Source of the DNA: Halomonas sp. ML-15
GTDB lineage: Bacteria > Pseudomonadota > Gammaproteobacteria > Pseudomonadales > Halomonadaceae
NCBI RefSeq assembly: GCF_014779595.1
Contig: NZ_JACXZT010000003.1
Location: forward strand, 1 to 64,000
Direction: 5' to 3'
DNA length: 64,000 nt
A model generated the notes under the pieces. That model saw only the letters and a program-made list of their open reading frames with translations. It made no database searches and was not told where the DNA came from. Every line of letters starts with the position of its first letter. Position 1 is the stretch's first letter. A program made the position numbers and the translations under genes. This document shows positions 27,862-37,354 of this stretch, one piece after another.

Positions 27862-27951
27862 GTCGTGTGTATGGCAGGCTGGCGGCGCCCGCTGTGATGC
27901 CCTAAACTGCGGCATATATATCCTGCTTCTTATATCTTTTGGTTCTTTAGA

Positions 27952-28827
27952 ATGGCCGACTCGACTCATTCCCCCTTATCATCCGCCGATGCCAGTCTGG
28001 CCAGGCGTCGCGACTTCCCGCGGGGGCAGGTGACCCTGGTGGGCGCCGGCCCGGGTGATCCTGAGCTGCTGACCCTCAAGGCGCTCAAGCGTCTGCAGCT
28101 GGCCGAAGTGATCCTGCATGACCGTCTGGTCAGCGAGGAGATCCTGGCCATGGCCAATCCTCACGCGCAGCGTTTCTACGTCGGCAAGGCGCGCTCGCAG
28201 CACAGCGTGCCCCAGGAGGGGATCAACCAGGCGCTGGTGGACTGGGCGCGTCAAGGCAAGCGGGTGGTACGCCTCAAGGGTGGCGATCCGTTCATCTTCG
28301 GCCGCGGCGGTGAGGAGCTCGAGGCATTGGCCGCGGCGGGAGTCGGCTTCGAGGTGATCCCCGGGATCACCGCAGCAGCGGGCTGCGGCGCTTACGCCGG
28401 CATTCCGCTGACTCACCGCGATCATGCCCAGTCGGTGCGCTTTATCACCGGGCATCTGCAGAACGGCAGCTGTGAGCTGGATTGGGCAACCCTGGCCCAC
28501 CCGGGCCAGACGCTGGTGTTCTATATGGGCTTGGGCGGACTACCGATCATCAGTGCCCAACTGCGCGCCCACGGCCTCGCCGAGGACACCCCGCTGGCGC
28601 TGATCGAGCAGGGCACCACGGCGCTCCAGCGGGTGCATGTCGGTACCTTGCTACACTTGCCGGACGCGCTTGCGGCGGGCACTATCAAGCCGCCGACCTT
28701 GATCATCGTCGGCCAGGTCGTGGCGCTGCATGCGCGGCTGGCGTGGTTCAACCCGCGCGAGGCTGGCAGCGGTGGCTGGCAGGAGGGCAAGCACCCCACC
28801 CCGGAGGCCAACGCGGACAGCGCCTGA
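27952..28827 (+). CDS. cobA: Uroporphyrinogen-III C-methyltransferase
   Basis: A single-domain SUMT of 291 aa, without the CysG dehydrogenase/ferrochelatase part. It methylates uroporphyrinogen III twice to precorrin-2, for sirohaem or cobalamin. The motifs are [18 protein letters not shown] (SAM site), [17 protein letters not shown], and [23 protein letters not shown] sirohaem product feeding nitrite or sulfite reductase is likely, but no such reductase is in the window. The leader before VTLVGAG is about 24 residues longer than in many homologues and no strong ribosome site is seen, so the exact start is uncertain. Confidence 0.92.
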   Translation: MADSTHSPLSSADASLARRRDFPRGQVTLVGAGPGDPELLTLKALKRLQLAEVILHDRLVSEEILAMANPHAQRFYVGKARSQHSVPQEGINQALVDWARQGKRVVRLKGGDPFIFGRGGEELEALAAAGVGFEVIPGITAAAGCGAYAGIPLTHRDHAQSVRFITGHLQNGSCELDWATLAHPGQTLVFYMGLGGLPIISAQLRAHGLAEDTPLALIEQGTTALQRVHVGTLLHLPDALAAGTIKPPTLIIVGQVVALHARLAWFNPREAGSGGWQEGKHPTPEANADSA

Positions 28828-28855
28828 AGACGATATCCGTTGAGGTAGTCAGGCC

Positions 28856-29278
28856 ATGCAAGGATTCGCATGTAGTATTGCCGCGTCGAGGTTTTCGAGC
28901 AGGGGCGTGGCATTGGTGGTCGCGCTGATGGCAATGCTGCTCGTCAGTGGCTGCGCCAGCCGCGACACGCGACATTCGAGCGGCGCGGCGTCAGTCGAGG
29001 AGGGTGTCGCTTCCTACTACGCTGATCGCTACCAGGGGCGTCAGACCGCCAGCGGGGAGCGTTTCGATCAGCAGGCCTTGACCGCGGCGCATCCCAGTCT
29101 GCCATTCGGTACCCGAGTCCGCGTCACCCATCTCGATAACGGTCGCGAGACGGTGGTGCGTATCAATGATCGCGGCCCCTTCGTGCGCGGCCGCATCATC
29201 GACCTGTCGCGACGTGCCGCCGGCGAGCTCGATATGCTGCGTAGTGGTACGGCACCGGTCCGCGTCACGGCCGAGTAA
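28856..29278 (+). CDS. RlpA-like double-psi beta-barrel lipoprotein
   Basis: A 140-aa exported protein. A hydrophobic signal segment ends in the lipobox LVSGC (Cys about 37), followed by an RlpA double-psi barrel ([43 protein letters not shown]). RlpA proteins bind or cleave peptidoglycan at the septum. The C-terminal SPOR domain of full RlpA is absent, so this is a short paralogue type. Confidence 0.85.
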   Translation: MQGFACSIAASRFSSRGVALVVALMAMLLVSGCASRDTRHSSGAASVEEGVASYYADRYQGRQTASGERFDQQALTAAHPSLPFGTRVRVTHLDNGRETVVRINDRGPFVRGRIIDLSRRAAGELDMLRSGTAPVRVTAE

Positions 29279-29360
29279 TACGCGCGACACGTCACTCGAT
29301 GGCTTGATCGGCGGTCACGGCGTGCGACAATGAGCCGTCGCCCGTTCGCCGAGGCCCCTG

Positions 29361-31088
29361 ATGCCCCCAACTCGTCCCGAAGTCATTGCCGAGGTCGCCC
29401 GCTGGCGGCGGCGTGGCCGCACCCGTCGTGGGCTCAAGCTGCGCAGCTTTCGGCTACAGGTGATGCTGCTGGTGGGCGCGCTGCTGGGCGGCATGCTGCT
29501 TGCCCAGGGCGCCTATCTCAATCACCGCAAGGCCGAGATCATCGCCGATCAGATCGGCCAGCGGGCACTCTCGGTGGCACTCTCGGTGGCCAGTATCCCT
29601 GGCCTGATCGAGGCCTTCGACGACGACGATCCCAGCGCCACCATCCAGCCCATTGCCGAGCGCATCCGACGCGAGACCGGTGCGCGTTACGTGGTGGTCG
29701 GCGATGACCAGGGGATCCGCTATTCCCACCCACTGGAAGAGCGACTCGGCCTGCCGATGGTTGGCGGCGACAACGACCGCGCCTTGATCCACGGCGAGTC
29801 CTACGTTTCCGAGGCTACCGGGTCGCTTGGCGAGGCGATGCGTGGCAAGACCCCGGTATTCGACGACGACGGCAATATCATCGGGATCGTCTCGGTGGGC
29901 TTCATGCTCGACCGCGTGGAGCTCGACGTTGGCGAGCATACCAGCCTTGGCTGGCTGCTGGTGGCGATGATGATCGTGTTCGGTTTTGCCGGTGCCTACG
30001 GGCTGTCGCGCCACCTCAAGCGCGTGATCCTGGGGCTGGAACCCCACGAGATCGCACGCCTGGCGATGGAGAAGGAGGCCATCCTGCAGTCGATCCACGA
30101 AGGCATTCTGGCGGTCAATCACGATGGCGAGATCACCCTGCTCAACCAGCAGGGGCGGCGCTTCCTCGATCTGCCCAGCGAGCGCGAGGTGCTCGGCAAG
30201 CCGGTCCAGGACGTGGTGCCCAATTCGCGGCTGATGGAGGTGCTCGACAGCGGCGAGCGGCAGTTCGATCAGGAGATGTGGCTGGGCGATCACCCGGTGG
30301 TGGTCAACCGCGTACCGGTGATTCACGAGGGGGTGGTCGAAGGGGCGGTGGCCACCTTCCGCAGCCGGCGCGAGATCGTCGATCTCTCCCAGGCACTGAG
30401 CGCCGTCACCCGTGACGTCGATATGTTGCGCGCCCAGGCCCATGAGTTTTCCAACAAGCTCTATACCATCTCCGGGCTGCTGCAGCTCGATCGGGTCAAG
30501 GAGGCGCTGGCGCTGATCCACCAGGAGAGCGAGCGGGCTCAGGCGCAAATGGCGTTTCTGATGGGGCACGTCGCCGACCCGGTGCTCAGTGGTACCCTGA
30601 TGGGCAAGCTGACGCGTGCGCGTGAGCTGGGGGTGATCCTCGAAATCGACGAGCAGAGTTCGCTGAGCGTGCCACTGACCCTGCACGGCCAGGAAGTGCT
30701 GATGACGGTGATCGGCAACCTGCTCGATAACGCCTGCTATGCCGCGGTGCAGGGCATCGGCACGCCCAGCGCCGCCGGTCTCGATGCCGATGCCGGCCCG
30801 CGCCAGCCGCGGGTACGGTTGTTCTTCACCGACCTCGGCGAGCAGCTGTTGATCGAGGTCGAGGACAATGGCCCCGGTGTGCCACCCGAGCAGATCGAGT
30901 CGATCTTCAGCGAAGGCTTCTCGACCAAGCCCGGCAAGCACCGCGGTATCGGCCTGGCGCTGGTCAATCGCCTGTGCCAGGAAAACGGCGGTGCCATCAC
31001 GTTGGAAGACAGCGAGCTGGGCGGCGCCGGCTTCACCGTGGTGCTCGACAAGACGCTGTGCCGAGCGCCCAGCGTCAGCGACGTCTGA
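29361..31088 (+). CDS. CitA/DcuS-type sensor histidine kinase
   Basis: A kinase of 575 aa. TM1 at about 32-52 and TM2 at about 197-217 flank a periplasmic PDC/Cache-like sensor (about 55-195, with RYVVVGDDQGIRYSHP and GIVSVGFMLD). A cytoplasmic PAS domain (about 235-330), a dimerisation region RAQAHEFSNKLYTISGLLQL with the phospho-accepting histidine, and an HATPase domain (NLLDNACYAA, VEDNGPGVP, GIGLALV) follow. This family senses di- and tricarboxylates. The downstream tctCBA transporter makes tricarboxylates the likely signal. The first 30 residues are basic and the exact start is uncertain. Confidence 0.9.
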   Translation: MPPTRPEVIAEVARWRRRGRTRRGLKLRSFRLQVMLLVGALLGGMLLAQGAYLNHRKAEIIADQIGQRALSVALSVASIPGLIEAFDDDDPSATIQPIAERIRRETGARYVVVGDDQGIRYSHPLEERLGLPMVGGDNDRALIHGESYVSEATGSLGEAMRGKTPVFDDDGNIIGIVSVGFMLDRVELDVGEHTSLGWLLVAMMIVFGFAGAYGLSRHLKRVILGLEPHEIARLAMEKEAILQSIHEGILAVNHDGEITLLNQQGRRFLDLPSEREVLGKPVQDVVPNSRLMEVLDSGERQFDQEMWLGDHPVVVNRVPVIHEGVVEGAVATFRSRREIVDLSQALSAVTRDVDMLRAQAHEFSNKLYTISGLLQLDRVKEALALIHQESERAQAQMAFLMGHVADPVLSGTLMGKLTRARELGVILEIDEQSSLSVPLTLHGQEVLMTVIGNLLDNACYAAVQGIGTPSAAGLDADAGPRQPRVRLFFTDLGEQLLIEVEDNGPGVPPEQIESIFSEGFSTKPGKHRGIGLALVNRLCQENGGAITLEDSELGGAGFTVVLDKTLCRAPSVSDV

Positions 31089-31134
31089 TCGCAAGCACAG
31101 CACGCCAGCAATGCACAGAACAATAGGGAAACAG

Positions 31135-31875
31135 ATGAGCGAACCCGTGTATGGGATCCTGATCGTCGAGGACGATTTCCGCATCGCCGATATCAACCGT
31201 GCTTTCATCGAGCAGAGCGAAGGCTTCGAGGTAGTGGGCATGGCCAAGACCGGCGCCGAGGCGCTAGCGCTGCTCGAGCGCGACGCGGCCAATGTCCATC
31301 TGGTGCTGCTCGATGCCTATATTCCCGACGTCGAGGGGCTCGAGCTGCTGTGGGAGATGCGTCGCCGCCATGCGCACCTCGATATCGTCATGATCACCGC
31401 CGCCAAGGAGGTCGAGACCATCGCCGAGGCGCTGCGTGGCGGTGTCTTCGACTACCTGATCAAGCCCACCGAGAGCGAGCGCATGGGGCAGATGCTGCGC
31501 CGTTTCCGCCAGGAACGTGCGGCGCTGGACCACAAGGCCGAGATGAGCCAGGAAGAGCTCGACCGTACCCTGGGGCGCATGCGGGCCAGTGCCGACAAAC
31601 CGTCGCCGAGCGGACGCGCGGCGCTGCCAAAGGGCATCGACCGCCTGACGCTGGGCGCGGTGGTCACTGCACTGCGTGAGGAGGCCGGGCCGCTGACCGC
31701 CATGCAGCTGGCCAGCAAGATCGGTGCCAGCCGCTCTACGGCGCGCCGCTACCTGGAGTTTCTGGTCGCTGAAGCCGTGGCCTGCGCCGAACTGGGCTAT
31801 GGTGATGTAGGAAGGCCGGAGCGCCGCTACCGGCTGGTCGGTAACGCTGAAGGCTTGCTGGGTGTAAGCGGATGA
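31135..31875 (+). CDS. CitB/DcuR-type response regulator
   Basis: A protein of 246 aa. The receiver domain (about 1-125) shows VEDDFRIADIN, the phospho-acceptor in VLLDAYIPDVEG and the conserved lysine in YLIKPTE. The C-terminal DNA-binding domain is the HTH type of the CitB/DcuR group (MQLASKIGASRSTARRYLEFL). It partners the kinase 46 bp upstream. The target is probably the tctCBA operon that starts 170 bp downstream, whose leader is AT-rich. Confidence 0.9.
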   Translation: MSEPVYGILIVEDDFRIADINRAFIEQSEGFEVVGMAKTGAEALALLERDAANVHLVLLDAYIPDVEGLELLWEMRRRHAHLDIVMITAAKEVETIAEALRGGVFDYLIKPTESERMGQMLRRFRQERAALDHKAEMSQEELDRTLGRMRASADKPSPSGRAALPKGIDRLTLGAVVTALREEAGPLTAMQLASKIGASRSTARRYLEFLVAEAVACAELGYGDVGRPERRYRLVGNAEGLLGVSG

Positions 31876-32045
31876 GCGTCAGGTATCGCCGAAAACAAAA
31901 TGAACAAAATGCTTACAATAGTTTTTTTACGGTTTATCGACACAAGGTTGTCGGCGCGAAGCGCCCTGAACTAGGGTGCAAGTCGAGTGATACCGAGGCA
32001 CCGCCAGTGTGCCGATAACAACCAAAGCAACAAGTGGAGAACGCC

Positions 32046-33044
32046 ATGACCGCCAAACTTTCCCGTCTATCCTTCCTGGCCCTGCCGCTGGCCGCCACCA
32101 TGGCCTTTGGCGCCGCCACCGCCCAAGCCGATGACTGGGAGCCGACCAGCTCAGTCGAATTCATCGCCCCGGCCAACCCGGGCGGCGGCTGGGACACCCT
32201 GGTGCGCACCACCTCGCGGGTGATCCAGGAAGAGGGCCTGGCCGAGCGTAACTTCGCCGCGATCAACACCCCCGGCGGCGGCGGTGCCGTGGCCTGGGCA
32301 CAGATTGCCCGCGACGCTGGCAACCCGCACAAGATCTTCGCCACCAGCCCGCCGATCATCCTGGTGCCGCTGGCCGGCACCTCGCGCTACGATCACACCG
32401 ACTTTACGCCGATCGCGCGCCTGATCACCGACTACTCCATCGTGCTGGTCCCGGCAGACTCCGAGTACGAGAGCCTCAATGACCTGATGGAAGCGATGGC
32501 TGAGGATGCGAGCCTCAGCGTCGGCGGCGGCAGTGCGCCTGGTTCCATGGATCACATCTCCATCGCTGGTCTGGCCTCAGCCGCTGGTCTCAATGCCTCG
32601 GACGTCAACTACATTCCGTTCTCCGGCGGCGGCGAAGCCATGACCAATCTGATGGGCGGGCACGTCGAAGCGGTCATTACCGGTGCCGGTGAAGCCGCGG
32701 GTCAGTTGGGCGAAGACAGCGACATCCGTGCTCTGGGCGTGTCTGCGCCGGAGCGTCTGGGTGGCTCGCTGGCCGATATTCCGACGTACCTTGAGCAGGA
32801 CATCGACTACACCTTCGATATCTGGCGTGGCGTGATGGGCACCCCGGACATGCCGGAAGAGGCGGTGTCCTATTACGAAAACCTGTTCGCCGAGATGCTC
32901 GAGACCGATGGCTGGGTCGAGGCCCGCGACCAGCTGGGCTGGCTCGATGCCTATCAGGACAGCGAAGAGTTTGGTGCCTTCCTCGACGAGCAGAAAGAGC
33001 TGTTCAGCGAAGTACTGAGCGAGCTGGGCCTGCTCGGCGACTGA
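32046..33044 (+). CDS. tctC: Tripartite tricarboxylate transporter, substrate-binding protein
   Basis: A periplasmic solute-binding protein of 332 aa of the Bug/TctC family. A signal peptide is clear (MTAKLSRLSF hydrophobic core, cleavage near AQA-DD). The mature protein has the family's ANPGGGWDTL ligand loop and the second-domain GSAPGSMDH. The start at 32046 has GTGGAG upstream. It is first in tctCBA and is followed by a stem-loop at 33069. Citrate or a related tricarboxylate is the family substrate; the exact ligand cannot be read from the sequence. Confidence 0.93.
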   Translation: MTAKLSRLSFLALPLAATMAFGAATAQADDWEPTSSVEFIAPANPGGGWDTLVRTTSRVIQEEGLAERNFAAINTPGGGGAVAWAQIARDAGNPHKIFATSPPIILVPLAGTSRYDHTDFTPIARLITDYSIVLVPADSEYESLNDLMEAMAEDASLSVGGGSAPGSMDHISIAGLASAAGLNASDVNYIPFSGGGEAMTNLMGGHVEAVITGAGEAAGQLGEDSDIRALGVSAPERLGGSLADIPTYLEQDIDYTFDIWRGVMGTPDMPEEAVSYYENLFAEMLETDGWVEARDQLGWLDAYQDSEEFGAFLDEQKELFSEVLSELGLLGD

Positions 33045-33068
33045 GCCGACTGCATCAGCGCTGTTACG

Positions 33069-33096
33069 GCGTGGGCCTCGCTAGCGGGGCCCGCGC
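33069..33096 (+). other. Intercistronic stem-loop tctC-tctB
   Basis: A 9-bp GC-rich stem (GCGTGGGCC with GGCCCGCGC, one G-U pair) lies 25 bp after tctC without a T-run. Such hairpins often stabilise binding-protein mRNA or reduce read-through to the membrane components. Confidence 0.5.
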
Positions 33097-33150
33097 ATTC
33101 TCGAATGTGACACTTGAACCCGCTCTCACAGGGTTCGGGGCAGACTCCTC

Positions 33151-33633
33151 ATGACACGACTCAACGCAAACCAGATACTGGCGCTGTGCCTGGCACTGGT
33201 CGCCGTGGGCTATTTGGCCATGGCCTGGCAGATCCCCAACTTCCCGCTACCGCGCCCGGTCGATTCCGACCTGTTTCCCAAGGTGCTGGGCTTTACGCTG
33301 CTCGGCCTTTCGCTGCTGCTGTTCCTGGAGAAACCCAAGGCGCAGGACACTCCCGATGAGCTTGATGCCGATGAACAGGCCTTACCTCTGCTCATGCGCC
33401 CCTGGTCGCGGGTGGTGATTACCTCCATCGCCATTGCCACCTACGCGGTGCTATTGGCACCCATCGGTTTCGTGGTCGCTTCCACCACCCTCTGCTTCGG
33501 GTTGGCCTGGTACTACGGCTACCGCCGTCACGGGGTCAACCTGGCGGCATCGCTGGGCGTGGTGCTGACGCTGTATCTGACCATGACTAAAGTCATGGGT
33601 GTCTATCTGCCGACGGGCATTCTGCCGCTCTGA
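33151..33633 (+). CDS. tctB: Tripartite tricarboxylate transporter, TctB small membrane subunit
   Basis: A protein of 160 aa with about four membrane segments (roughly 7-27, 43-60, 90-112, 118-150), the usual TctB layout, and an acidic cytoplasmic loop (TPDELDADEQA). It forms the transport unit with TctA in the inner membrane. Upstream there is only a weak ribosome site. It lies between tctC and tctA on the same strand. Confidence 0.88.
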   Translation: MTRLNANQILALCLALVAVGYLAMAWQIPNFPLPRPVDSDLFPKVLGFTLLGLSLLLFLEKPKAQDTPDELDADEQALPLLMRPWSRVVITSIAIATYAVLLAPIGFVVASTTLCFGLAWYYGYRRHGVNLAASLGVVLTLYLTMTKVMGVYLPTGILPL

Positions 33634-33667
33634 GTCGACGCTAACGTCACGTGAGAGAGATACTTTC

Positions 33668-35158
33668 ATGGAAGCTTTCAATAACCTGATGTATGGCTTC
33701 GGCATTGCGCTGGAGCCGATGAACATCGCTTACGTCTTCTTCGGGGTGTTCGCCGGTACCATCATCGGCATGCTGCCTGGCTTGGGGCCAATAAGCGCCC
33801 TGGCGCTGATGATCCCGATCACCTTTGCCATGGAGCCGTCGTCGGGCCTGATCCTGATGGCCGGCGTCTACTATGGCGCAATCTTCGGCGGCTCGACCTC
33901 ATCGATCCTGCTCAATGCGCCGGGCGTGGCGGGTACCGTCGCCACCTCGTTCGATGGCTACCCGATGGCCAAGCAGGGTATGGCCGGCAAGGCCTTGGCT
34001 ATCGCGGCATACTCCTCTTTCATCGGCGGCACGGTGTCGATCATCTTCCTGATGCTGGTCGCGCCGATGCTCGGCCGAGTGGCAGTCAGTTTCGGCCCCG
34101 CCGAGTACTTCGCGCTGATGGTACTGGGCCTCACCGCGGTGGTCTCGCTGTCTGACAAGTCGCTGGTAAAGGGCCTTATCGCGGCGGTGATCGGGGTGAT
34201 GATCTCGATCATCGGCATCGACCTGCAGACCGGTACCGAGCGCTACACCTTCGGTAGCGCCCACCTGCTGGACGGCATCGACTTCCTGGTGGTGGCGCTG
34301 GGCATCTTCGCCCTGGCCGAGGTGTTCTATATGCTGCTGCGCGGGGGCGGTGGCAAGGAGCAACCGCGCAACGCCATTGGTTCGCTCAAGCTCAGCGGTA
34401 AGGAGTGCCGTGCTATCGCCGCTCCGATCGGTCGCAGCTCGATCCTCGGCTTCTTCACCGGCGTGCTGCCGGGCGCCGGTGCTACCATCGGTTCGTTCCT
34501 CGGTTACAGCATGGAGAAGCGCCTGGCCAAGGACGGTGACACCTTCGGCAAGGGCAACATCAAGGGGGTGGCGGCACCGGAAGCGGCCAATAACGCCGCC
34601 TGCACCGGCTCCTTCGTGCCGCTGCTGACCCTTGGCGTGCCGGGGTCGGGGACGACGGCGGTACTGCTGGGGGCGCTGCTGGTGATGGGCGTGACACCCG
34701 GGCCGGCGATGATCGAAAGCCGCCCGGATGTGTTCTGGGGTGTGATCGCCAGTATGTACCTTGGCAATATCTTCCTGCTGGTGCTCAATCTGCCGCTGAT
34801 TCCGCTGATCGCCAAGATCCTCGATATGCCGCGCCCGCTGCTGCTGTCGCTGATCCTGATCTTCTGCATGATCGGCGTCTACGGCATGAGCTTCAGCGTG
34901 TTCGACCTGCTGCTGCTGCTGGCTTTTGGCCTGATCGGCCTCGGGATGCGGCTGTTCGGTTTCCCCGCGGCGCCGCTGATCCTGGCGCTGATTCTCGGCG
35001 ACATCATGGAGGAGTCGATGCGCCGTGCGCTGCAGATCTCTGGCGGCGACTGGTCGATCTTCATCGACAAGCCGATCTCCATGTGGCTGCTGATCATCGC
35101 CGCGCTGTCGCTGATCCTGCCGCTGGTCAAGAAGGCAATTGCAGGCGCCCGCGCCTGA
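33668..35158 (+). CDS. tctA: Tripartite tricarboxylate transporter, TctA large permease
   Basis: A 496-aa inner membrane permease with about 11 or 12 helices. The two family repeats GMLPGLGPISALALMIP and GVLPGAGATIGSFLGYSMEK are visible, as is GSTSSILLNAPG. The start at 33668 follows GAGAGA and begins at the family N-terminus (MEAFNNLMYGF). The operon ends at the terminator at 35182. Uptake is driven by an ion gradient in characterised members. Confidence 0.94.
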   Translation: MEAFNNLMYGFGIALEPMNIAYVFFGVFAGTIIGMLPGLGPISALALMIPITFAMEPSSGLILMAGVYYGAIFGGSTSSILLNAPGVAGTVATSFDGYPMAKQGMAGKALAIAAYSSFIGGTVSIIFLMLVAPMLGRVAVSFGPAEYFALMVLGLTAVVSLSDKSLVKGLIAAVIGVMISIIGIDLQTGTERYTFGSAHLLDGIDFLVVALGIFALAEVFYMLLRGGGGKEQPRNAIGSLKLSGKECRAIAAPIGRSSILGFFTGVLPGAGATIGSFLGYSMEKRLAKDGDTFGKGNIKGVAAPEAANNAACTGSFVPLLTLGVPGSGTTAVLLGALLVMGVTPGPAMIESRPDVFWGVIASMYLGNIFLLVLNLPLIPLIAKILDMPRPLLLSLILIFCMIGVYGMSFSVFDLLLLLAFGLIGLGMRLFGFPAAPLILALILGDIMEESMRRALQISGGDWSIFIDKPISMWLLIIAALSLILPLVKKAIAGARA

Positions 35159-35181
35159 AGCCTATCGGTACTACCCTTTGC

Positions 35182-35216
35182 GGGGGCGTCGGCACAGCCG
35201 GCGCCCCCGTGTTTTT
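35182..35216 (+). terminator. Rho-independent terminator after tctA
   Basis: A 12-bp stem GGGGGCGTCGGC / GCCGGCGCCCCC (one G-U pair) with an ACA loop is followed by GTG and TTTTT. It starts 23 bp after the tctA stop codon. Confidence 0.85.
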
Positions 35217-35270
35217 GTGGAGCGTCTACGCCCAAGGTCGCTATGACAGCGGGTCCTCCGTTGGTCTAGT

Positions 35271-35290
35271 ATTCAAGCAAGCGTTTGAAT
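35271..35290. promoter_or_regulatory. Palindrome upstream of the acyl-CoA dehydrogenase gene
   Basis: ATTCAAGCAAGCGTTTGAAT has 6-bp perfect outer arms (ATTCAA / TTGAAT) and an inner C-G pair. It lies 51 bp upstream of the start codon. It resembles operators of TetR-type fatty-acid regulators such as PsrA (CAAAC-N-GTTTG), but the match is partial. Confidence 0.4.
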
Positions 35291-35341
35291 TTTGCCCGGT
35301 GCCGCAGTAGGCGATCACCGGCGACGATCAGGAGATAGACC

Positions 35342-37144
35342 ATGGCCTATTACCGGGCACCGTTGACCGATATGCGTTTCGTCCTCAACGAGGTGATGCA
35401 AGCCCCTGCGCTGTGGGCGGCCATGCCGGCTACCGCCGAGTTTGGTGCCGAGCTTGCCGATGCCATTCTCGAGGAGGGGGCCAAGGTGACCGAGGCCGAA
35501 CTGTTTCCGCTCAACCAGAGTGGTGATGCCGAAGGCTGCCGGCTGCGCGACGGTGAGGTGACCACTCCCGGCGGTTTCAAGGCGGCTTGCAAGACCCTGG
35601 CCGAGGGTGGATGGCTGGGCCTCGGCGGCAACCCCGACTATGATGGCCAGGGCCTGCCCAAGATGCTGACGGTGGCCTTCGAAGAGATGCTGTATGCCAC
35701 CAACGCCAGCTTTGCGCTCTATCCGGCGCTCAACAATGGCGCCACCCTGCTGCTCGATCAGTATGCCCCGGACGCCATCAAGCAGGCCTATCTACCGCCC
35801 ATGCACCGCGGCGAGTGGCTAGGCACCATGTGCTTGACCGAGCCCCACTGTGGCACCGACCTGGGGCTGATCAAGACCCGCGCCGAACCGCTCGGCGATG
35901 ACCGCTACGCGATTACCGGCAGCAAGATCTGGATCACCGGCGGCGAGCACGACATGGTCGACAATATCGTTCATCTGGTGCTGGCCAAGCTGCCCGATGC
36001 GCCGGCCGGCTCGCGGGGTATCTCGGTGTTCCTGGTGCCCAAGTTCAAGGTCAATGCCGACGGGTCGCTCGGCGAGCGCAATGCGCTCAGCTGCGGTGGC
36101 CTGGAGCACAAGATGGGCATCAAGGGCAGCGCCACCTGCGTGATGAACTTCGACGGCGCCGAGGGCATGCTGATCGGCGAGCCGCACCAGGGCCTGGCGA
36201 CCATGTTCACCATGATGAACTACGAGCGCCTGTCGATTGGCATCCAGGGGCTCGGGCTCGGCGAAGTGGCCTATCAGAGTGCCATGGATTTTGCCCGTGA
36301 GCGGCTGCAGAGTCGTGCGCCAAACGGCCCGGCGGCCCCCGGCAAGCCGGCAGACCCCATATTGGTGCATCCCGATGTGCGGCGCATGGCACTCAATACC
36401 CGCGCCTGGAACGAGGGCGGCCGAGCCTTTGCCGCCTTTGTCGGCAGCCAGCTCGACTGCGTCAAGTTCCACCCCGACGCCGCCGCACGCGACCAGGCCG
36501 CCGACCTGGTCGCTTTGCTGACGCCGGTGGCCAAGGCTTTTCTGACCGACCGTGGCTTCGCCGCCACCGTCGAGGCTCAGCAGCTCTACGGCGGCAACGG
36601 TTACTGCGTTGAGTGGGGCGCCGAGCAGTATGTGCGCGATGCGCGTATCGCGATGATCTACGAAGGCACCAACGGCATTCAGGCCATGGATCTGGTGGGG
36701 CGCAAGCTGTTTCGCAACCGTGGCGCCTATGTCGAGCGCTTTGCGGAAGTGATGCGCGCCGACCTGGCCACCGCCGCCAGCGACACGCTGGTACCGTTCC
36801 AGCGCGCCTGTGAGCAGGAGCTGTCACGCCTCGAGGCGGTCACGGCAGCGCTGCTCGAGGCCGCCGATGGGCATCCCGAGGAGCTCGGCGCCGCCGCCCA
36901 CGACTACCTGCAGCTGTTCGGTCATGTGACCTATGCCTGGATGTGGTGGAAGATGGCGCGTGCCGCCGAGCAGGGCCTGCGGCAGGATGGCCCGGCCGGG
37001 GCAGCCTTCTACCAGGCCAAGCTCAGCGTGGGGCGCCACTTCATTGCCCGCATGCTGCCGCACACTCTGGCCCTAGAGCAGCAGATCCGTGCCGGCGCCG
37101 AGCCACTGATGGCCCTCGACGAGGCCGCCTTCTACCCGCTGTAA
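35342..37144 (+). CDS. Acyl-CoA dehydrogenase, large C-terminal-domain type
   Basis: A FAD-dependent acyl-CoA dehydrogenase of 600 aa, the long form with an extra C-terminal domain. Conserved segments are MCLTEPHCGTDLG, ITGSKIWITGGEHD, the flavin-binding YGGNGYCVEWGAEQYVRDARI and the catalytic region IYEGTNGIQAMDLVGRK. Related proteins include FadE-like enzymes and the methylthiopropanoyl-CoA dehydrogenase DmdC, whose length and N-terminus (YRAPLTDMRFVLNEV) are similar. The substrate cannot be assigned. It is monocistronic, with a terminator at 37171 and a palindromic operator-like site upstream. Confidence 0.9.
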   Translation: MAYYRAPLTDMRFVLNEVMQAPALWAAMPATAEFGAELADAILEEGAKVTEAELFPLNQSGDAEGCRLRDGEVTTPGGFKAACKTLAEGGWLGLGGNPDYDGQGLPKMLTVAFEEMLYATNASFALYPALNNGATLLLDQYAPDAIKQAYLPPMHRGEWLGTMCLTEPHCGTDLGLIKTRAEPLGDDRYAITGSKIWITGGEHDMVDNIVHLVLAKLPDAPAGSRGISVFLVPKFKVNADGSLGERNALSCGGLEHKMGIKGSATCVMNFDGAEGMLIGEPHQGLATMFTMMNYERLSIGIQGLGLGEVAYQSAMDFARERLQSRAPNGPAAPGKPADPILVHPDVRRMALNTRAWNEGGRAFAAFVGSQLDCVKFHPDAAARDQAADLVALLTPVAKAFLTDRGFAATVEAQQLYGGNGYCVEWGAEQYVRDARIAMIYEGTNGIQAMDLVGRKLFRNRGAYVERFAEVMRADLATAASDTLVPFQRACEQELSRLEAVTAALLEAADGHPEELGAAAHDYLQLFGHVTYAWMWWKMARAAEQGLRQDGPAGAAFYQAKLSVGRHFIARMLPHTLALEQQIRAGAEPLMALDEAAFYPL

Positions 37145-37170
37145 ACGACGCCGTTGTTGCCACGATGGAG

Positions 37171-37198
37171 ATGCCGCCCCAAGGGGCGGCATTTTTTT
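37171..37198 (+). terminator. Rho-independent terminator after the acyl-CoA dehydrogenase gene
   Basis: A stem GCCGCCCC / GGGGCGGC with an AA centre, extended by AT pairs, is followed by a run of seven T. It lies 27 bp after the stop codon. Confidence 0.92.
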
Positions 37199-37233
37199 GC
37201 ACCGCCTGGGTGCGCGGCAATTCCCCGTTCTGG

Positions 37234-37250
37234 CGCAACAATGGAGTGCA
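37234..37250. promoter_or_regulatory. Candidate upstream NtrC site (urt-ure)
   Basis: CGCAAC-AATGG-AGTGCA matches four and five of six positions of the NtrC consensus TGCACC-N5-GGTGCA. It is centred 29 bp upstream of a stronger site, an arrangement like known enhancer pairs. Confidence 0.45.
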
Positions 37251-37262
37251 GTGCAGGCGAGA

Positions 37263-37279
37263 TGCACAATTTTGGTGCA
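37263..37279. promoter_or_regulatory. NtrC-binding site (urt-ure)
   Basis: TGCACA-ATTTT-GGTGCA matches the NtrC consensus TGCACC-N5-GGTGCA in 11 of 12 defined positions. It lies about 90 bp upstream of a sigma-54 promoter, the normal enhancer distance. Confidence 0.75.
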
Positions 37280-37354
37280 TGTGGAATGGTTTCAGGATAG
37301 CGATCTTGTGTTCATATGATTGAAAAAGAAGAGGAAATAGCGGTCGTTAGCGGG

